DNA of 64,000 nt from HKST-UBA178 sp965223815 (GCA_965223815.1 OZ245019.1:310001-374000), one strand, 5' to 3'; numbered from the stretch's first letter, positions 7,707 through 17,028 are shown. Notes: generated by a model not told the origin, from the sequence alone. A program made the numbers and translations.

Positions 7707-9361
7707 TGAGCGCCGCGGCGGCGGACTTCGATGCCCTGGTAGCCGAATTCTACGAGGCCTGGTTCCGATTCCATCCGCAAGCAGCGATGAGTGCGGGTGT
7801 GTCCGGTTTTCAGGGAGGATTTCCGGCGGTAGACGATGATGATGCAGGCGCGCTCGGCGCTTGGTTGGAATCTACAATCGTAGGTCTTGAGGAGCTGGAT
7901 TATCACGGCCTCGACGATGACCGGCGCACGGATATGGAATTGCTGTTCGGCGCTTGTCGTGACGAGCATCAATCAATGCTTGAAAGGGACTGGCGCCACC
8001 GGGACCCAGTGGGGTTTCTCCCTTTTCAAGTTATTCATCAACTAATGGCGGCGCCCGATATCGATCTTCAAACGGCCTTGGAAACCTGCATCCCAGGTGT
8101 CCCCGAGTATCTTCGCCACGCACGCAATCAGCTCTCCATTTTTCCCCAATTGATACCGCCCGAATGGTGCAGGGCGGCGATAGTGGAAGCAGAGAGCGGC
8201 AATAGGTATCTCCGCCAGTTGGCGCGGAATCCGGCGGTATCCAGAGCCATCCGAAGGCCCCACAGCGTTGAAGCGTGCTGTGATCAAGCAATTGACGCCG
8301 TGGATGCCTTTGTTGATTTTTTGAAGCATGAAATAGGTACCCAGGCAAGCGGTTCGCTGGCCTTGGGGCCGGAACGCTTTTTTCAAAAGCTCTATCTCAG
8401 GCATGGATTAAGTTGCTCTGGTGAATCGCTAAGACACCTGATAACGGGTGTGTATGACGATACCCTGGAGGCAGTGCGACAGTTGTCAATGGAAATATAT
8501 GACACAGAGGATACCGGGGCAGTGCTGAAGCAACTGGCCCAGAACGAGGTCCTGGGGCCGGAGGCGGCCTTGCAGCTGGCGCGTGAACAGGGTGTCTCGC
8601 TGCGCTCATTCGTTTCGGACCGGGGGATAGCTGAATTTCCGGTTGCAGCACGGCTCAAAGTATTAACGCTGCCGAGCTGTCCTCGGCCCCGCCCCTGTCC
8701 ACCGACCTATCTTCCGCCGACCGTTGGGGAATCTGGCATGACTGGCGTGCAGTATATCTCGGACCCCCCGGAGGGAGGGCAGGGCTGGCTGCCGGAAGTA
8801 CTGATTGCCGAGTGTATTCGTCACGGTTGGCCTGGCAGGCACATGCAGTCGGTTATTTGGGGAAACAGTGGGGAGACTAGTGGTCTGGTGCGGCGGCTAA
8901 ATACATCGAGCTCGATGTTGCAGGGTTGGCCGTTGTACGCTGAGCAACTGCTCTACGAGCAGGGCTACAGCAGCGCGCCGGGACAATCTCTGATGCGGCT
9001 GGTTTGGCGCTTGAGAATGGCGCTGAGAGCGCTCATCGATCTAGAGTTGCACACCAATCTAATGACTTCGGCAACAGCTAAGGCGCGCTTGGCTGCCTTG
9101 CCGGATGGTTCCAGCATTCAAGCCGAGAACGATTTGCTTGAGATCAGCCGCCACCCAACAGATAGCCTTTCAGGCGTTGTAGGCTGGAGCCTGATCTCAG
9201 AGCTGCGGCGGCAGATGGAGCAGGATGACTCTTTTCGGCAGCGGGATTTTCATCATGCCCTACTGAGTCCTGGTCCGATTGCTGCAACCCAGGTAATCCG
9301 CCGGGTGTTTGGCGAAGCAGTCTTGTCTCAATTGATGGAGAGGCTGACACTTGAGGGGTAA
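7706..9361 (+). CDS. DUF885 family protein with degenerate metal site
   Basis: 551 residues, starting within the OsmC stop codon. The opening (DFDALVAEFYEAWFRFHPQAAMSAGV) and the later QGWPLYAEQLLYEQGY string place it in the DUF885 family of putative zinc carboxypeptidases. The family normally has HExxPGHHxQ, but here the aligned stretch reads RHGWPGRHMQ, so the catalytic His-Glu pair and one of the two later histidines are lost. No signal peptide is evident. It is probably non-catalytic or has a changed metal site. Coupling to an OsmC gene is not a context I recognise. Confidence 0.75.
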   Translation: MSAAAADFDALVAEFYEAWFRFHPQAAMSAGVSGFQGGFPAVDDDDAGALGAWLESTIVGLEELDYHGLDDDRRTDMELLFGACRDEHQSMLERDWRHRDPVGFLPFQVIHQLMAAPDIDLQTALETCIPGVPEYLRHARNQLSIFPQLIPPEWCRAAIVEAESGNRYLRQLARNPAVSRAIRRPHSVEACCDQAIDAVDAFVDFLKHEIGTQASGSLALGPERFFQKLYLRHGLSCSGESLRHLITGVYDDTLEAVRQLSMEIYDTEDTGAVLKQLAQNEVLGPEAALQLAREQGVSLRSFVSDRGIAEFPVAARLKVLTLPSCPRPRPCPPTYLPPTVGESGMTGVQYISDPPEGGQGWLPEVLIAECIRHGWPGRHMQSVIWGNSGETSGLVRRLNTSSSMLQGWPLYAEQLLYEQGYSSAPGQSLMRLVWRLRMALRALIDLELHTNLMTSATAKARLAALPDGSSIQAENDLLEISRHPTDSLSGVVGWSLISELRRQMEQDDSFRQRDFHHALLSPGPIAATQVIRRVFGEAVLSQLMERLTLEG

Positions 9362-9461
9362 TTGACCAGGATTCGGCAGGTGACCGAGTGCCATCTGGTT
9401 GGTGTTGGATTTGCAAAAACTGGATTGGCGACAAAGCGATCTATGGACGGGGCTCCTAGCC

Positions 9462-10106
9462 TCAGATCCAATAAACGGTTTTTGTCATCACCTTAGAGGT
9501 AAGCTTCATCGCCAGTTTGACAACACCGGGCAACGCGGCGCCCCCCCCATCCAACGCAACTCGGGCGTGGTGCATCTCGTCTTCCCGCATTTGGGTAAGA
9601 ATCGCTCGGCTACGTTGATCTTTTTGGGAGATTTCCTGCAGGTGCCCATCGAGATGGGAGCATACTTGGTCTTCGGTTTCGGCGATAAACCCGAGGCTCC
9701 ATTTGTCTCCGGCCAAACCTGCGGCGGCACCGATGAGAAACGAACCGGTATACCAGAGGGGATTGAGCATACTTCTGCGGTTCCCCAACTCCCAAAGCCT
9801 CTTGTGACACCACTCCAGGTGATCTCCCTCTTCCTCTGCGGAACGCTGCATCGCCTCCCTGACTTGCGGTAGTCTCGCCGTAAGTGCCTGCCCTTGGTAC
9901 AGCGCTTGGGCACAAACTTCCCCCGTATGATCAATGCGCATCAGCCGCGCGCTGTGGAGTTGCTCATCGGCATCCAGTTCAGCTTCGGGTATATCGTCGG
10001 AGGGGTTACTCCGATCGGTGGCATGGGGGCTGCCGAATACGGTTCTGAGTGCCTGGTCAAACCCCATCAACAGTCGGTCGGGGGCGCTGTAGTTACGTCT
10101 CTCCAT
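9462..10106 (-). CDS. coq7: Coq7-type ubiquinone biosynthesis hydroxylase
   Basis: 214 residues. Di-iron carboxylate ligands appear in the first helix (RIDHTGEVCAQALYQGQ), in SAEEEGDHLEWCHKRLWELG, and in ETEDQVCSHLDGHL and MREDEMHHARVALDGG, the repeated E...ExxH pattern of Coq7. The enzyme hydroxylates the demethoxy-quinol ring in the penultimate steps of aerobic ubiquinone synthesis at the inner membrane. The gene begins 5 bases after the end of the upstream Fe-S gene on the same strand and is probably co-transcribed. Its presence implies an O2-dependent ubiquinone route. Confidence 0.93.
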   Translation of the reverse strand: MERRNYSAPDRLLMGFDQALRTVFGSPHATDRSNPSDDIPEAELDADEQLHSARLMRIDHTGEVCAQALYQGQALTARLPQVREAMQRSAEEEGDHLEWCHKRLWELGNRRSMLNPLWYTGSFLIGAAAGLAGDKWSLGFIAETEDQVCSHLDGHLQEISQKDQRSRAILTQMREDEMHHARVALDGGGAALPGVVKLAMKLTSKVMTKTVYWI

Positions 10107-10111
10107 GATGG

Positions 10112-11359
10112 TTAGGATAGGCGATCATGAGATCCGACGCCAGATGGCGGAACTCCGGTACCTTCCAGCCATAGCTGTTCGGCAACTACTTCTATCGGAT
10201 GTCTGACCCGCAACGGATTGCCTTTGTCTCTCAAGCCGGCGCTCAGGTGCAGCGTACAGCCAGTGTTGGAGGTCAATAACAGATCCGCACCGGTGTGGAG
10301 TACCGGTTGCAGTACATCTTGCCTCAATGCCGATGCCACTTTGGTTTGGTACAACAAATAGCTGCCGGCTGCACCGCAGCAGCCGCTACTGGAGAGTGTT
10401 TCCACCACAAGTTCGGGGATCAGTTCTAGAAGAGAGAGCGCGCCGCTCGCTTTTCCCGCTGAACGCAGCTGTGTGCAAGGCGTGTGTATTACCGCCCGCT
10501 GCGAGAGTGGACGTAAATGGTCCCGCGCCAGCAGGCCGCTTCGTGCCACAAAGTTACATATTTCCAGCACTTCCGCATCGAGCGCTTCGTTATAGTGGGG
10601 GTAGGATTCGAGTTGAATTCCACAGCCGCTGGCAACATAGACAATCGCCTGAAGTCCCAAGTTGTTGAAGCTGCGCTGATTGACATCGGCCATTCTCGCT
10701 GCCTCCCGCGGTTGTCCGTTATGCTGGTGCACAGCGCCGCAGCAGCCCTGACCCTGGGGGACTACGACTTCGAATCCCAATGCGGTAAGCACCCTGATCG
10801 ATGCCAGAAGTGCGGAGTGGTCGGTAATGCGTCCCACGCAGCCGGTGAACAGCCCCACTTGGCCAAGAGATTCCCCTTTCGCGGCATAGTAGGGGTGCAG
10901 CGTTCCAGAAGGGATAGCGGTCTCGGGCAGAAGTCCATCCAGGTGCCGGAATTTTTCGCTTACTCCACGCAAGAGCCGTCTAAGATTCGATCGCTGATAG
11001 AAACCGACCAACGACTTAGCGCCAGCTATATAAGGCAGATGTGAGATCGCCCAATATGTCAGGCGTTTTGGTATGGTGGAGTACTGCTGCTGCAGAGCGC
11101 GGGTGCCATCTATCAATTGCCCATACCTTACACCCGACGGACAGGCCGCTTCGCATTTAAGACAACCGAGACAGCGGTCAAGGTGGGCATGAAGCGCAGG
11201 GGTGTCAATACCCCCCTCCAGGAGTGCCTGAACCAATGAAATCCGGCCACGTGGCGAATCCCCCTCATCTTTGGTTAGGCGGTAGGTCGGGCAGTGGGGA
11301 AGGCACAAACCGCATTTGACACAACGGTCCGCTTCGTTGAGCAGCTTTCTGGGTTTCAC
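10112..11359 (-). CDS. glcF: glycolate oxidase iron-sulfur subunit-like protein
   Basis: 415 residues. Two ferredoxin-type 4Fe-4S motifs lie near the N-terminus (CVKCGLCLPHCPTY and CLGCLKCEAACPSGV), followed by two CCG domains (GCCGAVHQHNGQ and GCCGAAGSYLLYQ). This is the layout of GlcF, which passes electrons from the GlcD/GlcE flavin subunits to the quinone pool. No glcD or glcE lies in the window, so a role with another flavoprotein (lactate or glycolate dehydrogenase) is possible. It heads a two-gene unit with coq7, which fits a quinone-linked job. Confidence 0.85.
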   Translation of the reverse strand: MKPRKLLNEADRCVKCGLCLPHCPTYRLTKDEGDSPRGRISLVQALLEGGIDTPALHAHLDRCLGCLKCEAACPSGVRYGQLIDGTRALQQQYSTIPKRLTYWAISHLPYIAGAKSLVGFYQRSNLRRLLRGVSEKFRHLDGLLPETAIPSGTLHPYYAAKGESLGQVGLFTGCVGRITDHSALLASIRVLTALGFEVVVPQGQGCCGAVHQHNGQPREAARMADVNQRSFNNLGLQAIVYVASGCGIQLESYPHYNEALDAEVLEICNFVARSGLLARDHLRPLSQRAVIHTPCTQLRSAGKASGALSLLELIPELVVETLSSSGCCGAAGSYLLYQTKVASALRQDVLQPVLHTGADLLLTSNTGCTLHLSAGLRDKGNPLRVRHPIEVVAEQLWLEGTGVPPSGVGSHDRLS

Positions 11360-11571
11360 TTAAGTCAGCAAAAACGTTGGAATCGAATCAGGCTCGGTAT
11401 ATTAGCCTATCTGCGAGCAATACCGGTTATACTGCGTCTCGTAGAATCTTCGGTTAGGGGTGTCGGGCTTGCCAATCGGGCTGATCTCCGGTAACATTCG
11501 CGCTCTTTTTTCGAGCGATTCTTGAATTTTATTTACTTAGAGAATCGATTTTCTCCGCTGGAGTGGTTCTA

Positions 11572-12000
11572 ATGACGACTGTGAGCGCAAAACCCGCCGA
11601 AGTTCGCCGCGACTGGCATCTGGTGGATGCCGAGAATAAGACGCTGGGTCGACTGGCCAGCGAGATTGCCCACCGACTACGTGGCAAACACAAGCCGGAG
11701 TATACCCCACACGTGGATACCGGGGACTATATTGTGGTGATCAACGCCGAAAAGATTAAAGTGACCGGCAACAAGCTAAAAGACAAGATGTATCATCACC
11801 ACACCGGTTATATTGGCAATCTCAAATCCATTAATTTGGAAAAACTGCTGACAAAAGCGCCTGAACGGGTCATAGAGACTGCGGTGAAGGGCATGCTTCC
11901 AAAAAATCCCCTGGGCAAGTCGATGTTCAGGAAGCTGAGGGTTTACGCGGGCCCAGAGCACAAACATCAAGGCCAGCAGCCTCAGCCGCTGGACATCTGA
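11572..12000 (+). CDS. rplM: 50S ribosomal protein L13
   Basis: 142 residues from the ATG at 11572 (MTTVSAKPAEV...), matching the family's usual SAKPAEVxRDW opening. A GTG three codons upstream is less likely. Conserved strings include DAENKTLGRLASEIA, LRGKHKPEYTPHVDTGDY, KMYHHHTGYIG and VKGMLPKNPLG. L13 is an early-assembly large-subunit protein. It is followed by rpsI 29 bases later, the near-universal pairing. The 212-base region upstream must hold the promoter and leader; a small CGCTC/GAGCG stem at 11501-11517 lies in it. Confidence 0.98.
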   Translation: MTTVSAKPAEVRRDWHLVDAENKTLGRLASEIAHRLRGKHKPEYTPHVDTGDYIVVINAEKIKVTGNKLKDKMYHHHTGYIGNLKSINLEKLLTKAPERVIETAVKGMLPKNPLGKSMFRKLRVYAGPEHKHQGQQPQPLDI

Positions 12001-12029
12001 TTCACCAGGACTAGTACCGGATTTTAACC

Positions 12030-12422
12030 ATGGCAGATACCAAAAACTATGCAACCGGGCGCCGTAAAAGCTCGACCGCCCGTGTCTATCTCAGCGCCGG
12101 TAATGGCGCCATACTGGTAAACAACAGACCCTTGGATGATTATTTTGGTCGGGAGACCGCCAGAATGGTGGTGCGTCAACCGCTAAACGTAGCCGAAGTG
12201 CTGGACAAGGTGGATGTTCGCGCTACCGTCAAAGGTGGCGGCAATACTGGCCAAGCGGGTGCCATTCGCCATGCTATCGCACGTGCCCTGTCACAGTACG
12301 ATGAGGGGCTGCAGAGCCCGATGCGGCGCGCTGGTTTCCTCACCCGGGATGCGCGGGCGGTGGAGCGTAAAAAAGTGGGCCTGCACAAGGCACGCAAGCG
12401 CCCGCAATATTCCAAGCGTTAA
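12030..12422 (+). CDS. rpsI: 30S ribosomal protein S9
   Basis: 130 residues, full family length. Strings such as ATGRRKSSTARVYL, GQAGAIRHAIARAL, GFLTRDARAVERKKVGLHKARK and the C-terminal PQYSKR are diagnostic; the terminal Lys-Arg tail reaches the P-site tRNA in the ribosome. It is co-transcribed with rplM. An imperfect hairpin (TGCCGGGG/CCTCGGCA, 12431-12449) follows without a T-run, and the tRNA-Gln gene begins 34 bases downstream. Confidence 0.98.
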   Translation: MADTKNYATGRRKSSTARVYLSAGNGAILVNNRPLDDYFGRETARMVVRQPLNVAEVLDKVDVRATVKGGGNTGQAGAIRHAIARALSQYDEGLQSPMRRAGFLTRDARAVERKKVGLHKARKRPQYSKR

Positions 12423-12455
12423 TACTGATATGCCGGGGCATCCTCGGCATTCGAT

Positions 12456-12531
12456 TGGGATGTAGCTCAACTGGCAGAGCGACGGACTCTGACTCCGTAG
12501 GTTCGAGGTTCGACCCCTCGCATCCCAGCCA
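12456..12531 (+). tRNA. tRNA-Gln (CTG anticodon)
   Basis: The cloverleaf folds by eye: acceptor TGGGATG/CATCCCA, D-stem GCTC/GAGC, anticodon stem ACGGA/TCCGT with loop CTCTGAC (anticodon CTG at 34-36), T-arm CGAGG-TTCGACC-CCTCG, discriminator G and encoded CCA at 12529-12531. The weak U1-A72 pair is typical of tRNA-Gln. It decodes CAG. Confidence 0.95.
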
Positions 12532-12742
12532 TCCGCACTCTTCTAGCTTTTCTTCTTCCTAACTTGGCAATTTGTCGGCACGGTCGTTCAGCCGCCGGCT
12601 TATGGGACAATCAGACTGGTCCGCAAGTTGCCGATTTCGTCTTTGATCGGATGAGAGACCATTGGTGTTGATTTTCTTGCATCTGCACATTGGCGATCTA
12701 TGGCGGGCCGACTTGCAAGTAGTCGGCACCGCCGGTTTGGGC

Positions 12743-13972
12743 TCAATTCTTTGATGTCGAGGGCTTGCTGGGCATCGGTGGCGGGGTGTATCCCTTCCAC
12801 TTACCGCCCAGGATGTGCTTGGAGGGACTTTTATCATCCGAACGCGGTGCCTTCTTGTAGGCTTCGCTAACATCCGGTGGCAGTACATATTCGTCCGTAA
12901 CGGCCATCCGTACCTTGATGATATCCTTGGTGACATTGATCACCATCAGATCGCGTGCCAGGGCCAGGGGGCCGTCATAGGTTTTGCGCACGCCTTCCAT
13001 GATTGCCGCGTTGTTCTCCGGAGATTGCACCGAATGATACCCGACCGCGAGCCGAGGCTTTACCGCCGACATCACCTTGCCAAAGGCTTGGGGTTCTGTG
13101 TGAATTCTGGTGGAGACGTAGGTGGCTTGACTCAGGTCCCAGCCAAAATAGGCGGCCAGTGCCTTGGGGGGGAGAAAGGCCTCGTGGGAGGCGACGTCCG
13201 CGCCTTTGGCGAATTCCGTGTACCATTTGTTCGGATAGGTATCCCCGCCGAATACATACTTTAAACCGTTCCATTCAAGGCTGTAGCTAACCGAACCGTC
13301 CAGGCTGTGGATGGCCGGCCAGGAGCGGATGGTGACCCCGTTTTCCTGATAGACGACTTCATTTTCCTGCTTGTAGTCGAACTCGTGAACAACGATTTGT
13401 GCACCCTTGTCGGGCAGGGCCCCCGAGCGGGTGGCCAGATCCCAGGCGTAAGCCTTCTGCATACCCTCAACGAATGCCTTGGTTCCCAACTCCGGCTTAG
13501 ATCCTGTGGGTCCGTAGATGTGTATCGGCGTATAGCGTCCCGATAGCCAACCACCGATGTGCAATCCCATGAAATCGCCGACATGGTCTATATGCAGATG
13601 GCTGGCAAAGACCTTATCTAGCTTGGAGAAATCGGGTCGCAGTGAAAACAGGTTGACCATTGAGCCCATGCCCATATCGAATATAAATTTGTCCCCATTG
13701 CCTAGTTCTACAAGATAGGCGATGGATACGGCTGCCTTGGTCTGGTTCGGCATACCAGTACCGAGGGCAGTAATGCGCATTTCACCTGCCCCGAGCAGCT
13801 CGGTATTTGGGAAGTAGCTGGCAGGATACTGGCCATCTACGATCTTGCTGGGAGTTCGTCCGAGGGGTACGTTGTCCGCCGTGCCGACGGCGTGGCTTGC
13901 ACCCACAATGAGCAGGCCTCCGAGAAGTCCTGCAACCCAGGTTGTGCCTTTAAGCTTGAGCCTGATTAACAT
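12743..13972 (-). CDS. secreted MBL-fold metallo-hydrolase, paralogue 1
   Basis: 409 residues with a strong Shine-Dalgarno (AAGGAGG) before the ATG. An N-terminal signal peptide (through about residue 30, ...SHAVGTA) indicates export. The metallo-beta-lactamase motif HLHIDHVGD, a downstream AIHSLDGSVSYSLE histidine and FGGDTYPNKW aspartate supply the metal ligands. I recall similar proteins being named after GntH of the guanitoxin cluster; that label does not prove the reaction. It is strongly similar to the protein at 23581-24834 (shared VVYQENGVTIRSWPAIH). It is divergent from a TetR gene with palindromic operators between them, so it is probably TetR-controlled. Confidence 0.85.
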   Translation of the reverse strand: MLIRLKLKGTTWVAGLLGGLLIVGASHAVGTADNVPLGRTPSKIVDGQYPASYFPNTELLGAGEMRITALGTGMPNQTKAAVSIAYLVELGNGDKFIFDMGMGSMVNLFSLRPDFSKLDKVFASHLHIDHVGDFMGLHIGGWLSGRYTPIHIYGPTGSKPELGTKAFVEGMQKAYAWDLATRSGALPDKGAQIVVHEFDYKQENEVVYQENGVTIRSWPAIHSLDGSVSYSLEWNGLKYVFGGDTYPNKWYTEFAKGADVASHEAFLPPKALAAYFGWDLSQATYVSTRIHTEPQAFGKVMSAVKPRLAVGYHSVQSPENNAAIMEGVRKTYDGPLALARDLMVINVTKDIIKVRMAVTDEYVLPPDVSEAYKKAPRSDDKSPSKHILGGKWKGYTPPPMPSKPSTSKN

Positions 13973-14055
13973 TTTTCCTCCTTTTGAGTTTCACTCAGCC
14001 TCTGAACAGAAGGCAAGCAGTGAAGATTTTCTTAACTTCGAAGTACTTACTTCAA

Positions 14056-14108
14056 TAGATTGGTCTATGGTTGTACTAATCTTAGGCTAGTTTCTATAGA
14101 CTTGTCTA
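14056..14108. promoter_or_regulatory. tandem TetR operator palindromes between MBL 1 and tetR 1
   Basis: Two 12-base palindromes, TAGATTGGTCTA (14056-14067, one mismatch) and TAGACTTGTCTA (14097-14108, perfect), have centres 41 bases apart, about four helical turns. Each extends into GTCTATGG, and a third GTCTATGG lies at 14133-14140 over the tetR start. This arrangement in the divergent promoter region fits autoregulated TetR binding. Confidence 0.65.
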
Positions 14109-14130
14109 TGGTTATGCTAAATTCTAGGTA

Positions 14131-14700
14131 ATGTCTATGGAAAAAGACAGATCCTCCCGGTTAAGCAGGGAAGACTGGATCCGGGGTGCATTCGAACTAT
14201 TGAGCCACTCTGGTCTGCAGAAAGTGAAAATCGTTCCTCTGGCGGAGCACCTTGGTGTGACCAGCGGCAGTTTTTACTGGCATTTTAAAAACCGCCGGGC
14301 GCTATACGACGCCATGCTTGAATACTGGGAGCGGGAGATGACCGATGCGGCTATTGAGGCGGCAAAAAAAATATCTGCTCCTCCCGAAGAGCGGATTTGG
14401 CGTTTGATGGACGAGGTCATGACCCAAGGCATGGCTCGCTACGATCTCGCGATCTGGCATCAGGCGCAGTCTGATGCCCTTGCCGATCGGGTATTCAAGC
14501 GGGTCCTTGAGAAGCGCTTCTCCTTCGCTGCTTGGATGTTCTCCCAGGCCGGATTCGCCGAGGAGCAGGCGGAGATTCGGGGGCGGATGATGGTGATTTA
14601 TATGATGGGCGAGTCGACGCTGATTCCGGATTCCCTGTCAAAGCGCAAGGAGTGGCTACGGCTCAAGCACGCCATACTGACGGCGCCGGAAGAGGGGTGA
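14131..14700 (+). CDS. TetR family regulator, paralogue 1
   Basis: 189 residues. The N-terminal helix-turn-helix reads VKIVPLAEHLGVTSGSFYWHFKNRRALYDAMLEYWE (about residues 30-65), a clear TetR/AcrR domain. The C-terminal ligand-binding half is helical without a recognisable ligand signature. The same string pattern (GVT-GSFY-HF, then ML-YWE) occurs in the TetR at 24868-25461, so the two are paralogues. It is divergent from the MBL hydrolase gene across paired palindromes and is likely to repress that gene and itself. The inducer is unknown. Confidence 0.9.
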   Translation: MSMEKDRSSRLSREDWIRGAFELLSHSGLQKVKIVPLAEHLGVTSGSFYWHFKNRRALYDAMLEYWEREMTDAAIEAAKKISAPPEERIWRLMDEVMTQGMARYDLAIWHQAQSDALADRVFKRVLEKRFSFAAWMFSQAGFAEEQAEIRGRMMVIYMMGESTLIPDSLSKRKEWLRLKHAILTAPEEG

Positions 14701-14713
14701 GAAAGCGCCTTCA

Positions 14714-16765
14714 TTAGACTTCCACCAAGGCCTCCAGCAAGGGTGAAAGGTGCTTCTCGTAAGGTCTCCAAACCCCTATGGCTTGCTCCGGTGCTGGCAG
14801 CCCCCGAAAATCGAAAGCAGCCGTTGATTCGGGTCGAGCGCTCTCTGTTATCTCATCCGTCGAGTTCATACCTATAAATCTGATCAACTCCCCCATCTGC
14901 TGCTCGGGGTCCGAGAGCAGTTTCTCGAACTCCACTCTGTGGACGAAACCCGGGAGCAGCCGGTTCCAGTATGCCATCAGACGATTGAATTGAGCCGCGT
15001 ACTTACCCAGTATTGTTAGGTCGTTGGTGAACTCGTGACCGACCTCGAAGTCTTTCCGGTACATCTCGAAACAGGTATCACGCAAATCCCGGTCGGTCCA
15101 AATGACTTTAGCGTTGGGAAGGCACAGTTTGATCATGCCGATCCGAAATGCGTTCCCAGGCAGGGTATTGATCACCCGTTGGGCCCCCTTGAAGTGGCAC
15201 CGTAGATGCTCTACGTAGCTACGCCCCACCTGTTTAAAATGGGCTTCGGCCATTCCGGGGACACCCATTGGAAAAGTACCCAGCTGTTGTTGCGTGAGCC
15301 TGTCATTCACAATGTCGATGAACTTGGGTAGCTCACCTGCGGGCATTATCCGCGGTTGGCGGCAGAGCAGGGTCTCGATGAGGGTTTTTCCGGAGCGGGG
15401 GAGACCCACCACGAAAACTGGCATCTGGTCTTGGTCTCCCCATGTCAGGCGCTTGCTGATAAATTCCGGTGTAAAAATGGATTCTAAACGTTGCAGTTTT
15501 ATCTCTCTTTTCGCCTGTCGTTCGTAGTCACTGGCCCGCGCTCGGCGCCGGTTGCCTTCCGTTAAGTACTCAAAGGCGGCGTTTGGATTTCCAATCTTAT
15601 CCATGGCCCAGGCGAGAGAGAAAACCAGGTGGGTACGGTGCTCCTCGGAAAGCGCATCCCCGGAGTACAGCTCTAGCATTTTTGTTATATCGCTGTCGCG
15701 TGGGCCGAGATGCGCTGATTGCACCAGCACCCGGTAGGTCTTGACGCTTTGTGGATCAAGTGCGAGACAGCGGCGAGCTTCAGAGGCGGCGCTATCCATG
15801 CGGCCTAGGGCGAAATGGATTCTCGCCAGCTGACCGTGTAGTGGCGCGTCCTCTCCGATTGCATTTCGGTAGTGATCCAGCAGCCGCATCGCCTCTTTGT
15901 CATTACCTGCTTTCAATGCGGCATCGGCCCAGCTCAAGAGGACTTCAGCTGACTCTTTATTGATTTCCCAGGCCCGCTTGAGTGCGATGCAGGCCTCCCG
16001 GGTATCGCCGCTTTTATTAAGCGACAATCCCAGCCCAAACCAGGCATCGAAGTTTCGGGGTTCGAGTTTGATGGCTTGATTGAAGTGTTTGATGGCTTGC
16101 GCGAATGCCTGCTCACCATAGAGTAGGTTACCGAAGTTTAGGTGTGCCTGGAAATGGGAGGGTGTCATCTTGAGAGCGCGTAGATAACCGGAGCGTGCGG
16201 CGTCGATTTGCCCCGCCTCCTGGCGCAGGCAGGAAAGATTCACCAGGGCATCCGCATTGTATGGATCGGAATCCAATAGCTGTTCGTAGGCCCGCTGTGC
16301 CTGGTCAGAATGGCCAGTTTCCGTATTGACCACGCCTAGATTGTAGAGGGCGTTCCCCATTTCCGGATTAATCTCAAGGGCTCGCTTCAACTTCTCCTTT
16401 GCTTCTGCATGGTGGCCGGTCATAATCAAAGCCGACCCCCAATTGCTAAAAGCTTCTGCATAAGCGGGACGCAGATTAATTGCTTTGCGGTAGCACTCTA
16501 TGGCATCGGAAGTCTTCCCTATCTCCCGGTAGGTCTCCCCCAAATTGTTCCAATACATCTCGGTTGCTGGTGCCAGTCGCAGTGCTTTGTTAAAAGTCTT
16601 GATAGCCAGTTTGTGCTTGCCTCGGCGTTTTTCCGTCAATGCCAGTAAATGGAGTGCGGGATGGGCTTTTGGCTGTGTCTTGAGAATCGCCTTGCAAAGT
16701 CTGTCTGCCTCTTTGATGCGCCCGTCGACAAAAGCTTGCATGGCCATCTGGAATAAATCGTTCAT
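14714..16765 (-). CDS. TPR-repeat sulfotransferase
   Basis: 683 residues from the ATG at 16765 (MNDLFQMAM...); an upstream ATG at 16843 would add 26 residues, and neither has a clear Shine-Dalgarno. Residues 1-410 form about eleven tetratricopeptide repeats (for example AEAFSNWGSALIMTGHHAEA). Residues 430-683 form a sulfotransferase domain with a PAPS 5'-phosphate loop written GLPRSGKTLIE, where most family members have GTT. Later motifs, RDLRDTCFEMYRKDF...GHEFTNDL and VEFEKLLSDPEQQ, are family-typical. It probably sulfates a peptide, glycan or small molecule, and the TPR region would bind a partner. It ends 13 bases after the convergent tetR. Confidence 0.85.
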   Translation of the reverse strand: MNDLFQMAMQAFVDGRIKEADRLCKAILKTQPKAHPALHLLALTEKRRGKHKLAIKTFNKALRLAPATEMYWNNLGETYREIGKTSDAIECYRKAINLRPAYAEAFSNWGSALIMTGHHAEAKEKLKRALEINPEMGNALYNLGVVNTETGHSDQAQRAYEQLLDSDPYNADALVNLSCLRQEAGQIDAARSGYLRALKMTPSHFQAHLNFGNLLYGEQAFAQAIKHFNQAIKLEPRNFDAWFGLGLSLNKSGDTREACIALKRAWEINKESAEVLLSWADAALKAGNDKEAMRLLDHYRNAIGEDAPLHGQLARIHFALGRMDSAASEARRCLALDPQSVKTYRVLVQSAHLGPRDSDITKMLELYSGDALSEEHRTHLVFSLAWAMDKIGNPNAAFEYLTEGNRRRARASDYERQAKREIKLQRLESIFTPEFISKRLTWGDQDQMPVFVVGLPRSGKTLIETLLCRQPRIMPAGELPKFIDIVNDRLTQQQLGTFPMGVPGMAEAHFKQVGRSYVEHLRCHFKGAQRVINTLPGNAFRIGMIKLCLPNAKVIWTDRDLRDTCFEMYRKDFEVGHEFTNDLTILGKYAAQFNRLMAYWNRLLPGFVHRVEFEKLLSDPEQQMGELIRFIGMNSTDEITESARPESTAAFDFRGLPAPEQAIGVWRPYEKHLSPLLEALVEV

Positions 16766-16973
16766 ATTCAGGGTGTCAGTTATTCGATAACGGGAGAGCG
16801 GTAGACTGGCCTCACCGCTGAGTATAGCCATCCAAGATATCATATCCGCCGGGGGAATTAGATCCGCCGCCGGGGTCTGGGGAGTAGGGATTGCTGGGTC
16901 GTGTAGTGTTTCTGCGAGCAGGCCGTTTGTGGTCGGCAGTTCTGGAGCTCGAAGTTGCTTCTAGAGGACAGGA

Positions 16974-16999
16974 AAGGGGCGGGAACTGCCCCCCTTTTT
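16974..16999. terminator. possible bidirectional terminator below the copper operon
   Basis: A GGGGC/GCCCC stem with a 7-base loop (16976-16992) is followed on the + strand by TTTTT and on the - strand by TTTCC. It lies 30-50 bases past the stop of the PCuAC gene at 17029, so it probably ends that minus-strand operon. The stem is short. Confidence 0.4.
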
Positions 17000-17028
17000 C
17001 TGCAGCTGAAAATGGGGGGGCGGGTTGA

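Noticed and set aside
11501..11517. Ribosomal protein leader (autoregulatory) of rplM
   Set aside because: A single 5-base-pair stem is too little to support a known L13 leader fold by eye.
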